Virus record (IMG/VR): IMGVR_UViG_3300047443_000159
Span: 1-43,357 of that record
Length of the DNA: 43,357 nucleotides
Direction: 5' to 3' (one strand)
Source of the DNA: a virus
Under the pieces are notes generated by a model, which was not told the DNA's origin, did not search any database, and was given only the letters and a program-made list of their open reading frames with translations. Shown here piece by piece: positions 22,598-30,675 of the stretch (position 1 is its first letter; each line of letters begins with the position of its first letter). A program made the translations under genes and the position numbers.

Positions 22598-22893
22598 CGC
22601 GCCCCAAGCTGGCCACCACTAGCCAGAAGGCCGCCGCCAAGAAGGCAAAGCAGGCCTGGAACGGCGGCAAGGTCGGCACCCCCGCCACCCCCAAGGACAC
22701 CCCGACGCCCGGCCAGTGCGCCAAGACGGGCTGCGGTGACCTCTCCTTCGCCGCCCGCTCGGACCTCGGCCTGGTCCGCATCGAGGTCGACGGCTCCCGC
22801 GAACCCGCCCGCTGGTACTGCCCCGGCCCGTGCGCCGGCTACGGCCAGGCCCTCGCCGAGATCCGCGCCATCCCCACCGCAGCGAACGAATAA
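22594..22893 (+). CDS. Small basic Cys-containing protein
   Basis: 99 residues, ATGA-coupled. A Lys-rich N-terminus (SQKAAAKKAKQAWNGGKVG) and a Cys-containing C-terminal half (GQCAKTGCGDLS, RWYCPGPCAGYG). The cysteine pairs suggest a zinc ribbon. It lies just before the exonuclease. Unknown function, possibly DNA binding. Confidence 0.6.
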   Translation: MTRPKLATTSQKAAAKKAKQAWNGGKVGTPATPKDTPTPGQCAKTGCGDLSFAARSDLGLVRIEVDGSREPARWYCPGPCAGYGQALAEIRAIPTAANE

Positions 22894-22906
22894 GGAAGGA
22901 GCCTGC

Positions 22907-23698
22907 GTGATCGCCACCGGCAACGACGAGTACAGCCAGACCCTCGCTGAGCGCATCGGCCAGTTCATCATCGACTCCGACGCCAACAGCGCCCGCAGCC
23001 AGCAGACCGCCATCGGCCCCAGCGAGGTCGGCGAAACCTGCGAGCGACAGCTCTCGTACAAGATGCTCGACTGGCCGGAGAGCAACACCAACCGCGACCC
23101 CATCGCCGCGATCATCGGCACCGGCTTCCACATGTGGATGGCCGAGAAGTTCGAGGCCCGCAACGTCGACGGCCGGTACCGCATCGAGGAACGCGTCACC
23201 GTCCGCGAGGGCTACACCGACGCCGCCACCCTCGCGGGCAGTGCCGACCTCTTCGACCGCCTCACCGCCCTCAACTACGACTGGAAGCTTGTCGGCACCT
23301 CCAGCCACGACAAGTACCGGCGCGGCGGCCCCGGCGACAAGTACCGGATCCAGGCTCACCTGTACGGGCTCGGCCAGGAGAACGCCGGCCAGGCCCCGAA
23401 GCGCGTCGTCGTCGTCTTCGTAGCCCGCTACCACGAACTGAAGGTCCACGTCTGGTCCGAGCCCTACGACCGGCAGGTGGCCCTTGACGCGCTCGCCCGG
23501 CTCGACCGCATCCGCGAGCGGCTCATGGACCTCGACCCCGAGGCCAACCCGGAGCGCTGGCACCAGATCCCCACCCCGGAGAAGCCGAACTGCCGGTTCT
23601 GCGCCTTCCTCAAGCCCGGCAGCACGGACCTGACTGCCGGCTGCCCGGGAGGCCAGTCCACGAACGCGGGCGCCTCCCTCCAAGCCCTCATCGCCTGA
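22907..23698 (+). CDS. PD-(D/E)XK exonuclease, Cas4/RecB-like, with Fe-S cysteines
   Basis: 263 residues, GTG 22907 with AAGGAAGGA upstream. The nuclease motifs are His75 in GTGFHMWMAEKF, Asp114 in AGSADLFD, Asp125-x-Lys127 in YDWKLVG and Gln149-x3-Tyr153 in RIQAHLYG. Cys45 together with Cys229, Cys232 and Cys246 gives the one-plus-three pattern of Cas4/AddB-type 4Fe-4S clusters. It would resect DNA ends to expose single strands. The SSB-like gene follows, so the two likely form a recombination pair. Confidence 0.87.
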   Translation: MIATGNDEYSQTLAERIGQFIIDSDANSARSQQTAIGPSEVGETCERQLSYKMLDWPESNTNRDPIAAIIGTGFHMWMAEKFEARNVDGRYRIEERVTVREGYTDAATLAGSADLFDRLTALNYDWKLVGTSSHDKYRRGGPGDKYRIQAHLYGLGQENAGQAPKRVVVVFVARYHELKVHVWSEPYDRQVALDALARLDRIRERLMDLDPEANPERWHQIPTPEKPNCRFCAFLKPGSTDLTAGCPGGQSTNAGASLQALIA

Positions 23699-23765
23699 AC
23701 CCACAGACCCGCCGCTCAAACGCAGTCGGCGTGAACCAACCAGCAACCAGCAGGAGTAGAAGCAG

Positions 23766-24419
23766 ATGACAACCCCGCAGCAGTACAAGGCCCCCACCGC
23801 CGACGACTTCCTCATGGGCGGCGGCGGTGCACCCACCGCCAAGTTCGCGGCGCCCGGAGCGTCCGTCGGCGGCCGCATCACGGAGAAGCCGACCGTCGAG
23901 CAGCAGCGCGACATCTCCACCGGCGAGAAGAAGTTCTGGTCGGACGGCAACCCGATGATGCAGCTCGTCGTCACCGTGCAGACCAACGAGCGGGATCCGG
24001 AGGTCGAGGACGACGACGGCAAGCGCCGCATCTTCGTCAAGGGCCAGATGAAGCAGGCCGTCGCCGACGCGGTCCGCGCCGTGGGCGGCCGTGGCCTGGA
24101 GCCCGGCGGAACGCTCACGGTGACGTACTCCCACGACGGGGAGGTCAAGCAGCGCGGATTCAACCCGCCCAAGCAGTACCGGGCCCAGTACGTCCCGGCT
24201 GCCACGGTGGCCCTGCACACCCCGGACCCGGCCACGCAGCCCCAGCAGTACGCCGCACCGCCGCAGCAGTACGCGCCCCCGGCGGCCGCGCCGATCGCCG
24301 TTCCCGGCCTGACTCCGGAGCAGCTGGCCGCCGCGCTGGCCAACCCGGCGACCGCCGCGCTGCTCCAGCAGCACCAGGCCGCACAGCCCGCCCCGGCCGG
24401 GGACGTCCCGCAGTTCTGA
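23766..24419 (+). CDS. SSB-like single-strand DNA-binding protein
   Basis: 217 residues. Residues 1-140 appear to be an OB-type domain (ASVGGRITEKPTVEQQRD, PMMQLVVTVQTNERDP, GGTLTVTYSHDGEVKQRG). Then comes a Pro/Gln/Ala-rich flexible linker with AAPPQQYAPP repeats and a tip GDVPQF that resembles the SSB tail binding partner proteins. Lying between exonuclease and primase-helicase supports a replication/recombination role. An annealase is the alternative. Confidence 0.7.
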   Translation: MTTPQQYKAPTADDFLMGGGGAPTAKFAAPGASVGGRITEKPTVEQQRDISTGEKKFWSDGNPMMQLVVTVQTNERDPEVEDDDGKRRIFVKGQMKQAVADAVRAVGGRGLEPGGTLTVTYSHDGEVKQRGFNPPKQYRAQYVPAATVALHTPDPATQPQQYAAPPQQYAPPAAAPIAVPGLTPEQLAAALANPATAALLQQHQAAQPAPAGDVPQF

Positions 24420-24433
24420 TCCCCCCTCCCAGC

Positions 24434-24472
24434 CCGGCCGCCGCCACAGCCTCCCCGCACGGCGGCGGCCGG
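24434..24472 (+). terminator. 12-bp hairpin between SSB-like and primase genes
   Basis: CCGGCCGCCGCC (24434-24445) pairs fully with GGCGGCGGCCGG (24461-24472) over 15 bases. No U-tract; partial terminator or mRNA stabiliser. Confidence 0.6.
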
Positions 24473-24509
24473 CACCACCCGCGACAAGCGCCACAGCAAG
24501 GAGAACCAG

Positions 24510-27065
24510 TTGAGCATCCCGCCGCCGGACACGCTCACCGCAGCGCTGGCGATGAACACCGCCGGATGCTCCGTCGTCTCCGTCCGTGCCGACGGCAGCA
24601 AGCACCCCCGGGGCGCCTGGAAGATCTACCAGAGTGAGCGTGCCGACGAGCAGCTGCTCACCCGCTGGTTCGCCGACGGCCACCCCGGCATCGGCGTCGT
24701 CACAGGCACCGTCTCCGGCAACCTCGAACTCCTCGAACTCGAAGGCCGCGCCCTCGACGAAGGCATCCTCCAGCAGCTCGCCGAGATCCTCGACGCCTCC
24801 GGCCTCGCCGAACTATGGACCCGCATCGCCACCGGCTGGCTCGTACGCTCCCCCTCCGGCGGCCTCCACCTCATGTACCGCGTCACCGGCGCACCCGTAC
24901 CCGGCAACACCAAACTCGCCTCCCGCCTCGCCCGCGCCGACGAATACACCGACGACGAGCGCCAACTGCTGGAGCGCCACCCGAACAAGAAGATCCTGCG
25001 CGGCTGGATCGAGACCCGCGGCGAAGGCGGCTTCTTCGTCACCGCCCCCTCGCACGGCACCGTCCACCCCACCGGCCGCCCCTACGAACTCCTCGCCGGC
25101 GGCCCCGCCACGATGGCGGTCGTCAACGCCGACGAGCACCAGGCGCTGCACGACATCGCCCGCATGCTCGACGCCATCCCGGTCGACGAGCCCGCACCAG
25201 CCGCGCTGCCCGCCCCCGTGCCGGGCGAGCCGCTCGATGACGCCGCCGTGTTCCTCTTCTCCGGCGACAGCCACGCCGAAGGCGGCCTCAAGCCCGGCGA
25301 CGACTACGAAGCCCGCACCCCCTGGGCCGACATCCTCCTGCCGCACGGCTGGCAGCTGCTGCGCACCATCGGCCAGACCTCATACTGGCGGCGCCCCGGC
25401 AAGACCGACCCCGGCCCCTCAGCCACCACCGGCCGCGCCGCCGACCGCGACCGCCTCTACGTCTTCACCACCTCAACCGAGTTCGACGCCGAGACCCCGT
25501 ACACCAAGTTCGGCGCCTACGCCCTCCTCAACCACGGCGGGGACCACGCAGCAGCCGCCCGCGAACTGCGCCGCCTCGGATACGGCGAACCCACCCCCGA
25601 GCCCGTACGGCACCTCACGGCCGTACCCTCGCCCGCCGCGCCCGTCGACGGCACGGCCGCCCTCAACGTCCACGAACACCCCACCGCCCAGCAGGCCGGC
25701 CCCGGCACCTACACCCGCACCGACGACGGCAACGCGCTGCGCCTGGTCGACGAGCACGAAGACCGCATCCGCTTCGTACCCCAGCGCAGTTGGCTCATCT
25801 GGGACGGACGCCGCTGGATCTGGGACGACACCGGCACCGTCTACGAGCTGGCCCGCGACATCGCCCGCGCCCTCCCCAACGGCGAAGGCGAAGCCCAGCA
25901 CCGCTTGCGCTCCCTGTCGGCACGCGGGCTCGAAGCCATGGTCAAAGTCGCCCGCACCGACCCCCGCATCGTCGCGCCGCTCGCCACCCTCGACGCCAAC
26001 CCGTGGGAACTCAACACCCCCGAAGGTGTCGTCGACCTGCGCACCGGCAAGCTGTCCGCGCCCGACCCCGCCGCGCTCCACACCCGCACCACCACCGTCG
26101 GCCCCGACTTCGAGAAGCCCGCCGAACGCTGGCAGGCCTTCCTGGGCGACACCTTCAACAGCGACCCCGCGCTCATCACCTACGTCCAGCGGCTGCTCGG
26201 CGTCTCCCTCATCGGCACCGTCCTCGAACAGATCCTCCCCTTCGCGTTCGGCGACGGCGCCAACGGCAAGTCCACGCTCGCCGACACCGTCATGCGCATC
26301 ATCGGCATCGGAGAGACCGGCTACGCCATCTCCGCACCCTCCGAGATGCTCCTCGCCTCCTCGCAGAACTCTCACCCCACCGAGATCGCCCGCCTCGCCG
26401 GCGCCCGCATGGTCGTCGCCTCCGAACTCGACGACGGCCAGCGCTTCGCCGAGGCCAGGATCAAGCTGTTCACCGGCCGCGACATCATCACCGGCCGCTT
26501 CATGCGCCAGGACTTCTTCTCCTTCGCCCCCACCCACACCCTGTGGCTGCTGGGCAACCACAAGCCCGCCGTACGCACCGGCGGCCCCGCATTCTGGCGG
26601 CGCCTGCGCCTCGTCCCGTTCCTCCACACCGTGCCCGAGCACCTGCGCGACACCCACCTCGAAGAGCACCTGGTCGACCGCGAGGCCCCCTCGATCCTCG
26701 CCTGGCTCATCCGTGGCGCCGCCGACTACGCCCAACACGGCATCACCACACCCGAGTCGGTGCAGGCCGCCACGGAGGAATACCAGGGCGACCAGGACAC
26801 CATCGCCCGGTTCATCGCCGACATGTGCACCCTCGGCGCCCCCGGCACCCAGACCATGCAGGTCCCCAGCGGCATCCTGCGCACCGCGTATGAGCGCTGG
26901 TGCCAGCAGGAAGGCGAAGAGCCGGTCTCCGCGAAGAAGTTCGCGGCCACCCTCCAAAAGCCCCCGCACAACGTCCAGTCGAGCCGCACGAACCGCTTCC
27001 GCTTCTTCGACGGGATCCGCCTCAACCAGACCGAGAACGAGGGCGACCCCGAGGGCGGGTGGTGA
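24510..27065 (+). CDS. Primase-polymerase/helicase fusion (P4/D5-like)
   Basis: 851 residues from TTG 24510 with AAGGAG upstream (ATG 24552 is an alternative). Residues 1-230 are a bifunctional primase/polymerase domain (GIGVVTGTVSGNLELLELEG, WLVRSPSGGLHLMYRV). The C-terminal half is a D5/P4-type superfamily 3 helicase: an entry domain near residue 430, Walker A GDGANGKST (581-589), Walker B region GARMVVASELDDGQR, sensor region LWLLGNHKPAV and the Arg stretch FWRRLRLVPF. It would prime and unwind at the phage origin; an iteron array follows directly. Typical for phages and plasmids that start replication themselves. Confidence 0.92.
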   Translation: MSIPPPDTLTAALAMNTAGCSVVSVRADGSKHPRGAWKIYQSERADEQLLTRWFADGHPGIGVVTGTVSGNLELLELEGRALDEGILQQLAEILDASGLAELWTRIATGWLVRSPSGGLHLMYRVTGAPVPGNTKLASRLARADEYTDDERQLLERHPNKKILRGWIETRGEGGFFVTAPSHGTVHPTGRPYELLAGGPATMAVVNADEHQALHDIARMLDAIPVDEPAPAALPAPVPGEPLDDAAVFLFSGDSHAEGGLKPGDDYEARTPWADILLPHGWQLLRTIGQTSYWRRPGKTDPGPSATTGRAADRDRLYVFTTSTEFDAETPYTKFGAYALLNHGGDHAAAARELRRLGYGEPTPEPVRHLTAVPSPAAPVDGTAALNVHEHPTAQQAGPGTYTRTDDGNALRLVDEHEDRIRFVPQRSWLIWDGRRWIWDDTGTVYELARDIARALPNGEGEAQHRLRSLSARGLEAMVKVARTDPRIVAPLATLDANPWELNTPEGVVDLRTGKLSAPDPAALHTRTTTVGPDFEKPAERWQAFLGDTFNSDPALITYVQRLLGVSLIGTVLEQILPFAFGDGANGKSTLADTVMRIIGIGETGYAISAPSEMLLASSQNSHPTEIARLAGARMVVASELDDGQRFAEARIKLFTGRDIITGRFMRQDFFSFAPTHTLWLLGNHKPAVRTGGPAFWRRLRLVPFLHTVPEHLRDTHLEEHLVDREAPSILAWLIRGAADYAQHGITTPESVQAATEEYQGDQDTIARFIADMCTLGAPGTQTMQVPSGILRTAYERWCQQEGEEPVSAKKFAATLQKPPHNVQSSRTNRFRFFDGIRLNQTENEGDPEGGW

Positions 27066-27370
27066 ACGTGTCACGCCCCAGCGCACCCGTCACGCCCATC
27101 CGTCACCCCAATCACTCGGCGAACGCCCGCAAAGCGATCGCTGAGGGCGCCTGGCGCTCCATCAGTGACGCATTGGGCCTCATCGGTGACGCATTGAGTG
27201 ACGCATTGGGCGCTGCAAAACCGCAGGTCGTGACGCTTGTGACGCTTGTGACGCTTTCCCGCCGGTTCCACCACCACGCGCCCGCGCATGCGCCTACGAG
27301 CCGCTCATACCGAACTACGCGTCACAAGCGTCACTCGCCACCCCAAGCGTCACAGCGCGGCGGTGCCTGA
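27062..27370 (+). CDS. Possible small protein encoded across the iteron array
   Basis: 102 residues, GTGA-coupled to the primase gene and ending in a TGATG junction with the next gene, which favours translation. The chain is odd: it contains SDAL and VTL three times each because it reads through DNA repeats, and ends in a His/Arg/Ser-rich tail. The repeats may be the real selected feature and the frame a passenger. Treat as uncertain. Confidence 0.4.
   Translation: MNVSRPSAPVTPIRHPNHSANARKAIAEGAWRSISDALGLIGDALSDALGAAKPQVVTLVTLVTLSRRFHHHAPAHAPTSRSYRTTRHKRHSPPQASQRGGA
27165..27353. repeat. Iteron array, candidate replication origin
   Basis: The core GTGACGC occurs nine times. Three copies are GTGACGCATTG (27165, 27186, 27198). 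Three are GTGACGCTT in perfect tandem (27230, 27239, 27248). Three are inverted as GCGTCAC (27319, 27328, 27347), two of them full AAGCGTCAC. An AAAA tract lies between the groups. The array directly follows the primase-helicase gene, a usual place for an origin. Confidence 0.75.
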
Positions 27371-27720
27371 TGGCCATCCGCAAAACCAAGCCCACCGCGG
27401 CCGACTACGCAGCCCTCACCGGCGACCACGCACAAGAGCGCCCCTGCCCCCGCTGCGGACAGCCCACCCTCTGCGCCCGCGCCGGCCGCGTCGCCGCCCT
27501 CGACGTACGCGCCGACCCAGACCCCATCACCCCGCTCGACGAAATCCACGCCCTCCTCACCGGCCTACTCACCTGGCACCTCGTACCCAGCGCCACCCCC
27601 GGCCTCGCACCCCGCATCACCTGGCGCGACCCCACCCACATCCGCGCAGGCCCCGCCCGATGGCCCGTACTCCGCGACCACACATGCCCACCCATACCCG
27701 TCCAGGAGACCCTGCTGTGA
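27370..27720 (+). CDS. Unknown protein with N-terminal zinc knuckle
   Basis: 116 residues, sharing one base with the previous stop. It has RPCPRCGQPTLCARAG at residues 24-39, a likely zinc ribbon, then an Asp/Pro-rich part and the phrase LTGLLTWHLVPSATPG. Such proteins are common in Streptomyces phage early regions but have no assigned role. It overlaps the RuvC-like gene as GTGA. Confidence 0.65.
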   Translation: MAIRKTKPTAADYAALTGDHAQERPCPRCGQPTLCARAGRVAALDVRADPDPITPLDEIHALLTGLLTWHLVPSATPGLAPRITWRDPTHIRAGPARWPVLRDHTCPPIPVQETLL

Positions 27721-28238
27721 CATCCCAGCCGCCCGCCGTCCTCGGCCTCGACCTAAGCCTCACCGCCACCGGTGTCGCCCTCACCGACGGCACCACCCAC
27801 ACCATCAAGACCAAGGCCAGCGACGGCGACCGCCGACTCGTCCAGATCGCCCACGCCATCAACGTCGCCTGCACCGGCGCCACCCTCGCCGTCCTCGAAG
27901 ACCTCCCCAAGCACGCCATGGCCGCCGGAATCACCGGCATGGTCCACGGCATCGCCCGCGCCACCCTCCTCGAAGCCGGCATCCCCTACGCCCTCATCGC
28001 CCCCGCCACCCTCAAGGCCTACGCCACCGGCAAAGGCAACGGCGACAAGACCGGCATGGCCATGGCCGCCTACAAACGCGCCGAACTCGAATTCACCGAC
28101 GACAACCAATGCGACGCCTGGTGGCTCCGCGCCGCCGGCCTCGACCACCTCGGCACCCCGCTCTTCCCCGTCCCCCAGGCACAACGGGACCGGCTCGACA
28201 AGGCCGCCTGGCCCGTCTTCGAAGGGGCGTCCAGCTGA
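27717..28238 (+). CDS. RuvC-like Holliday junction resolvase
   Basis: 173 residues, GTG in a GTGA overlap. RNase H-like fold with the acidic residues of RuvC: Asp12 in LGLDLSLTATGVAL, Glu61 in LAVLEDL, and Asp133 in NQCDAWWLRAAG; GNGDKTGMAMAAYKR lies between the last two. It would cut four-way junctions during replication, recombination or before packaging. Length equals bacterial RuvC. Confidence 0.88.
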   Translation: MTSQPPAVLGLDLSLTATGVALTDGTTHTIKTKASDGDRRLVQIAHAINVACTGATLAVLEDLPKHAMAAGITGMVHGIARATLLEAGIPYALIAPATLKAYATGKGNGDKTGMAMAAYKRAELEFTDDNQCDAWWLRAAGLDHLGTPLFPVPQAQRDRLDKAAWPVFEGASS

Positions 28239-28798
28239 TGAACGCCACCCGCGCCCAGATCGTCGACCTCCTGCGCGAGGGCCTGTCCAACAACGCCATC
28301 TCCCAGCGCCTGCGGTGCGACAAACACCGCGTCGCCGGCATCCGGCGCGAACTCGGACTGCCCAACGTCAAGATGCAGCCGCTCTCCCTGGAAGAGAAGT
28401 GGGCCGCCAACACCCGAGAAGTCGAAGGCGGTCACCTCGAATGGACTGGCACTCGCCAGTCCACCAGCGGCACACCGGTCCTGAGCTACTGGCCGCACAT
28501 GCACACCGCGGCCCGCATCGCGTTCCGCATCAAGCACGACCGCGAGCCCCAGGGCCACACCTTCGCCGAGTGCGGCTTCCAGCACTGCGTCGCCCCCGAC
28601 CACGTCGACGACGAGGCCGGCCGCGCGCGCACCCGCGAGCAGCTCCGCTACCTCACCGGCGGCGCTGAGCGCCCCGAGCAGTGCGTGCACGGCCACGACC
28701 AGGCCGAGCACGGCCGATACGGGCCGAACGGCGTCGCGTACTGCGAGGCCTGCAAGCGCGACCGCAAGCACGCCGAGCGCCAGGCGGTGACCGCATGA
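28238..28798 (+). CDS. HNH-type nuclease/DNA-binding protein with N-terminal HTH
   Basis: 186 residues, one-base overlap with the resolvase. Residues 3-40 are an HTH (QIVDLLREGLSNNAISQRLR). Residues about 66-125 are an HNH-like domain: GHLEWTG, HTAARIAFRIKHD, and C..HCVAPDHVDD. The C-terminus has CVHGHDQAEHGRYG and CEACKRD, a second possible metal site. It may be a homing-type or packaging-linked nuclease; with an HTH fusion, site-specific binding is likely. Confidence 0.8.
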   Translation: MNATRAQIVDLLREGLSNNAISQRLRCDKHRVAGIRRELGLPNVKMQPLSLEEKWAANTREVEGGHLEWTGTRQSTSGTPVLSYWPHMHTAARIAFRIKHDREPQGHTFAECGFQHCVAPDHVDDEAGRARTREQLRYLTGGAERPEQCVHGHDQAEHGRYGPNGVAYCEACKRDRKHAERQAVTA

Positions 28799-29145
28799 CC
28801 GCGCCCACCGCAGAACCGGTTCTCGCCCGGTCCGCGCCTAAGCTCCCGCGCCGCCAGCTCGCCGTGTTGCGTGAGATCGCGAACGGCGCGACCAACGCCG
28901 AGGCCGCACGCAGGCTCTTCATGAGCACGCATACGGTCGACATGTACCTGCACCGTGTTGGCCGGAAGCTCGGGACGACGGGGCGGGGGCGCGCGTACCT
29001 GGTCGCGGTAGCCCTGCGGCTGGAGCTGATCGGGCTGGAGGAGATCGCGCTCCCGCCGCTGCTGGAGGCCCGTACGGCGCCCCAGACGTCCCAGGCCCGT
29101 ACGGCCCTCCCGGGCGCTCCTGGGGCCGCTGGGGGCCCGCGATGA
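28795..29145 (+). CDS. LuxR-type (GerE) HTH regulator
   Basis: 116 residues, ATGA-coupled. The middle 55 residues are a LuxR/GerE HTH: LPRRQLAVLREIANGATNAE, then AARRLFMSTHTVDMYLHRVG, then RGRAYLVAVALRL. No response-regulator receiver domain. It could switch middle or late transcription or act on a host promoter. The Pro/Ala-rich tail looks disordered. Confidence 0.8.
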   Translation: MTAPTAEPVLARSAPKLPRRQLAVLREIANGATNAEAARRLFMSTHTVDMYLHRVGRKLGTTGRGRAYLVAVALRLELIGLEEIALPPLLEARTAPQTSQARTALPGAPGAAGGPR

Positions 29146-29270
29146 CGTGGCTGTGGATCACCCTCGCCATCGCGATCGGCGCACCCGTCGCCTTCGTCCT
29201 CGGCGTCGCACTCCTCGACGCCCGCGAGTACCGGCTCAAGCCGTGGCTCAACCGCCGGCGCCGCCCATGA
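29142..29270 (+). CDS. 42-residue single-pass membrane protein
   Basis: ATG overlaps the previous stop by four bases. A hydrophobic helix (TLAIAIGAPVAFVLGVALL) is followed by a basic tail ending NRRRRP, so N-out/C-in is expected. The stop overlaps another ATG at 29267. Unknown role; small membrane peptides are common in this part of actinophage genomes. Confidence 0.6.
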   Translation: MTWLWITLAIAIGAPVAFVLGVALLDAREYRLKPWLNRRRRP

Positions 29271-29581
29271 CCTGGCTCCCCGTCGCCCTGTTCGTCGCCC
29301 TCGTCTGCATCGTCACCGCCTGCCTCGTCTGCCCGCCCCAAGTCCCCAGGAGAACCCGGACCCATGACCGACCAGCCCACCGGCCCTGCCGACTGGACAC
29401 CCGCCCACTACCGAGGCGATGGTCTCCAGCCCTTCGACGTGATCAACGCCTTCGGCCTCGACTTCTACGAAGGCAACGCCCTCAAGTACCTCCTGCGCTG
29501 GCGGAAGAAGAACGGCGTCGAGGACCTGTGCAAGGCCCGCACCTACCTCCAGGTGCTGATCGACCGGGCGACGGGCACTGA
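29267..29581 (+). CDS. Possible small membrane/lipoprotein-like ORF overlapping the DUF3310 gene
   Basis: ATG in an ATGA junction begins MTWLPVALFVALVCIVTAC, a hydrophobic start with a weak lipobox. The frame then runs 218 bases into the DUF3310 gene in another phase, where its Arg/Pro-rich product looks like a shadow. Only the first 30 codons lie in sequence not used by another gene. It may be real with an overlapping tail, or not translated. Confidence 0.3.
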   Translation: MTWLPVALFVALVCIVTACLVCPPQVPRRTRTHDRPAHRPCRLDTRPLPRRWSPALRRDQRLRPRLLRRQRPQVPPALAEEERRRGPVQGPHLPPGADRPGDGH

Positions 29582-30539
29582 GGTCGTCCCGGACCCGGCG
29601 GAGGACATCGACGACTGGGGCGACGCACCGACGCCCGATGACGACTACCGGCGCCAGCTCGCCATCGCAGCCGAGCTGACGGCCCAGTTCCGCCGCGTCG
29701 CTGACGTCCTGGCCAACCAGCCCGGCCGCGACGCCTACGCCCTCGCCCCCACGCCCGCTGACGACCAGGCCGACGCGTCACCGACGGGCGACAACGGGCT
29801 ACGCGAGCAGTACGCGGCGGCCATCCGGACCGAGCTGGTCGGTCTCCGCGACGACGTGCCCGCATCGCTCGACGTGGCCACGGCCGTGCTCGCCATCCGC
29901 GACCGCCGCATGGAGCAGCTGCTCGCCCGCATCGCCACGCTGGAGCACGTCGCACAAGGCAACAAGCGGCACGTCCAGATCATCACTCCCGAGCTGGATC
30001 AGGCACAGACCGCCATCGCCCGCGTACGCGCCATCAAGAAGTCGCCCAGCCGATCCTCGTCCAACCTCCTCGCCAACGCCCAAGACGATGGATGGGACCA
30101 GGCGCTCGATGCCGTTCACGCCGCCCTCCGCGACCCGCTGACGCCCGCTGACGGGGAGCAGGCCGCGCCCATCGACTGGGAGGCCATCGCCCGGCAGCGG
30201 GAACGCGAACTGCGCGAGATCGGCGAGGCACGCCACGCCGCCGAGGCCGCCCGGGACGGGGCGTACCGCGAACGCGCCCAACTCATCGCGTACCTCGCCG
30301 CGATCCACCCCTCCCACATCGGCCACACCGACCCCAACGCCCCCGACTGGGCCGTCGTCATCGTCGAAACCCCTGCCGGACAGATGAGCTGGCACGTCGC
30401 CGCGCGCGACATGGACCTCTTCGAGCACGTCGAACTCACCAGCCGCACCTCCCGAGCCTGGGACGGCCACAGCACCGAGATGAAGTACGAGCGCCTGCGC
30501 AAGCTCATCGCACGGATCATCAGGCCCACCCGTGCGTAG
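29364..30539 (+). CDS. DUF3310-containing protein
   Basis: 391 residues, ribosome site GGAGA. Residues 10-70 match the DUF3310 pattern (HYRGDGLQPFDVINAF, then GNALKYLLRWRKKNGVEDL, then KARTYLQVLID), found in many phages and sometimes described as a nucleotide-kinase-associated domain. The middle is a long charged helical region. The C-terminal 95 residues (HPSHIGHTDPNAPDWAVVIV, GQMSWHVAARDMDLFEHVE) are a second domain often seen in Streptomyces phages. A role in nucleotide metabolism is possible but unproven. Confidence 0.78.
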   Translation: MTDQPTGPADWTPAHYRGDGLQPFDVINAFGLDFYEGNALKYLLRWRKKNGVEDLCKARTYLQVLIDRATGTEVVPDPAEDIDDWGDAPTPDDDYRRQLAIAAELTAQFRRVADVLANQPGRDAYALAPTPADDQADASPTGDNGLREQYAAAIRTELVGLRDDVPASLDVATAVLAIRDRRMEQLLARIATLEHVAQGNKRHVQIITPELDQAQTAIARVRAIKKSPSRSSSNLLANAQDDGWDQALDAVHAALRDPLTPADGEQAAPIDWEAIARQRERELREIGEARHAAEAARDGAYRERAQLIAYLAAIHPSHIGHTDPNAPDWAVVIVETPAGQMSWHVAARDMDLFEHVELTSRTSRAWDGHSTEMKYERLRKLIARIIRPTRA

Positions 30540-30675
30540 CGCCGTCCTCGCGGCCGCCGTCACCGCGCTCTTCGCCCTCACCGCCGTCCTGGCCACCGTG
30601 CTGCTCGCAGGCCTCGACGCCACCCGTACGTACGCCACACCCACACCCAGCCCGAACCAGGAGCCCAGGCCATGA
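30532..30675 (+). CDS. 47-residue membrane protein
   Basis: GTG 30532 overlaps the previous stop. An Ala/Leu/Val helix (residues 4-27) follows a short basic N-terminus, then a Thr/Pro-rich tail (YATPTPSPNQEPRP), which suggests an exported tail. The stop overlaps the next ATG. Unknown. Confidence 0.55.
   Translation: MRSAVLAAAVTALFALTAVLATVLLAGLDATRTYATPTPSPNQEPRP

Noticed and set aside
25473-27086. 537-codon minus-strand frame opposite the primase-helicase
   Set aside because: Low-complexity Gly/Val/Glu-rich shadow; the plus strand carries intact helicase motifs.
27165-27353. CRISPR-like reading of the GTGACGC repeats
   Set aside because: Units are 7-11 bases, partly tandem and partly inverted, without regular spacers; an iteron array explains them better.
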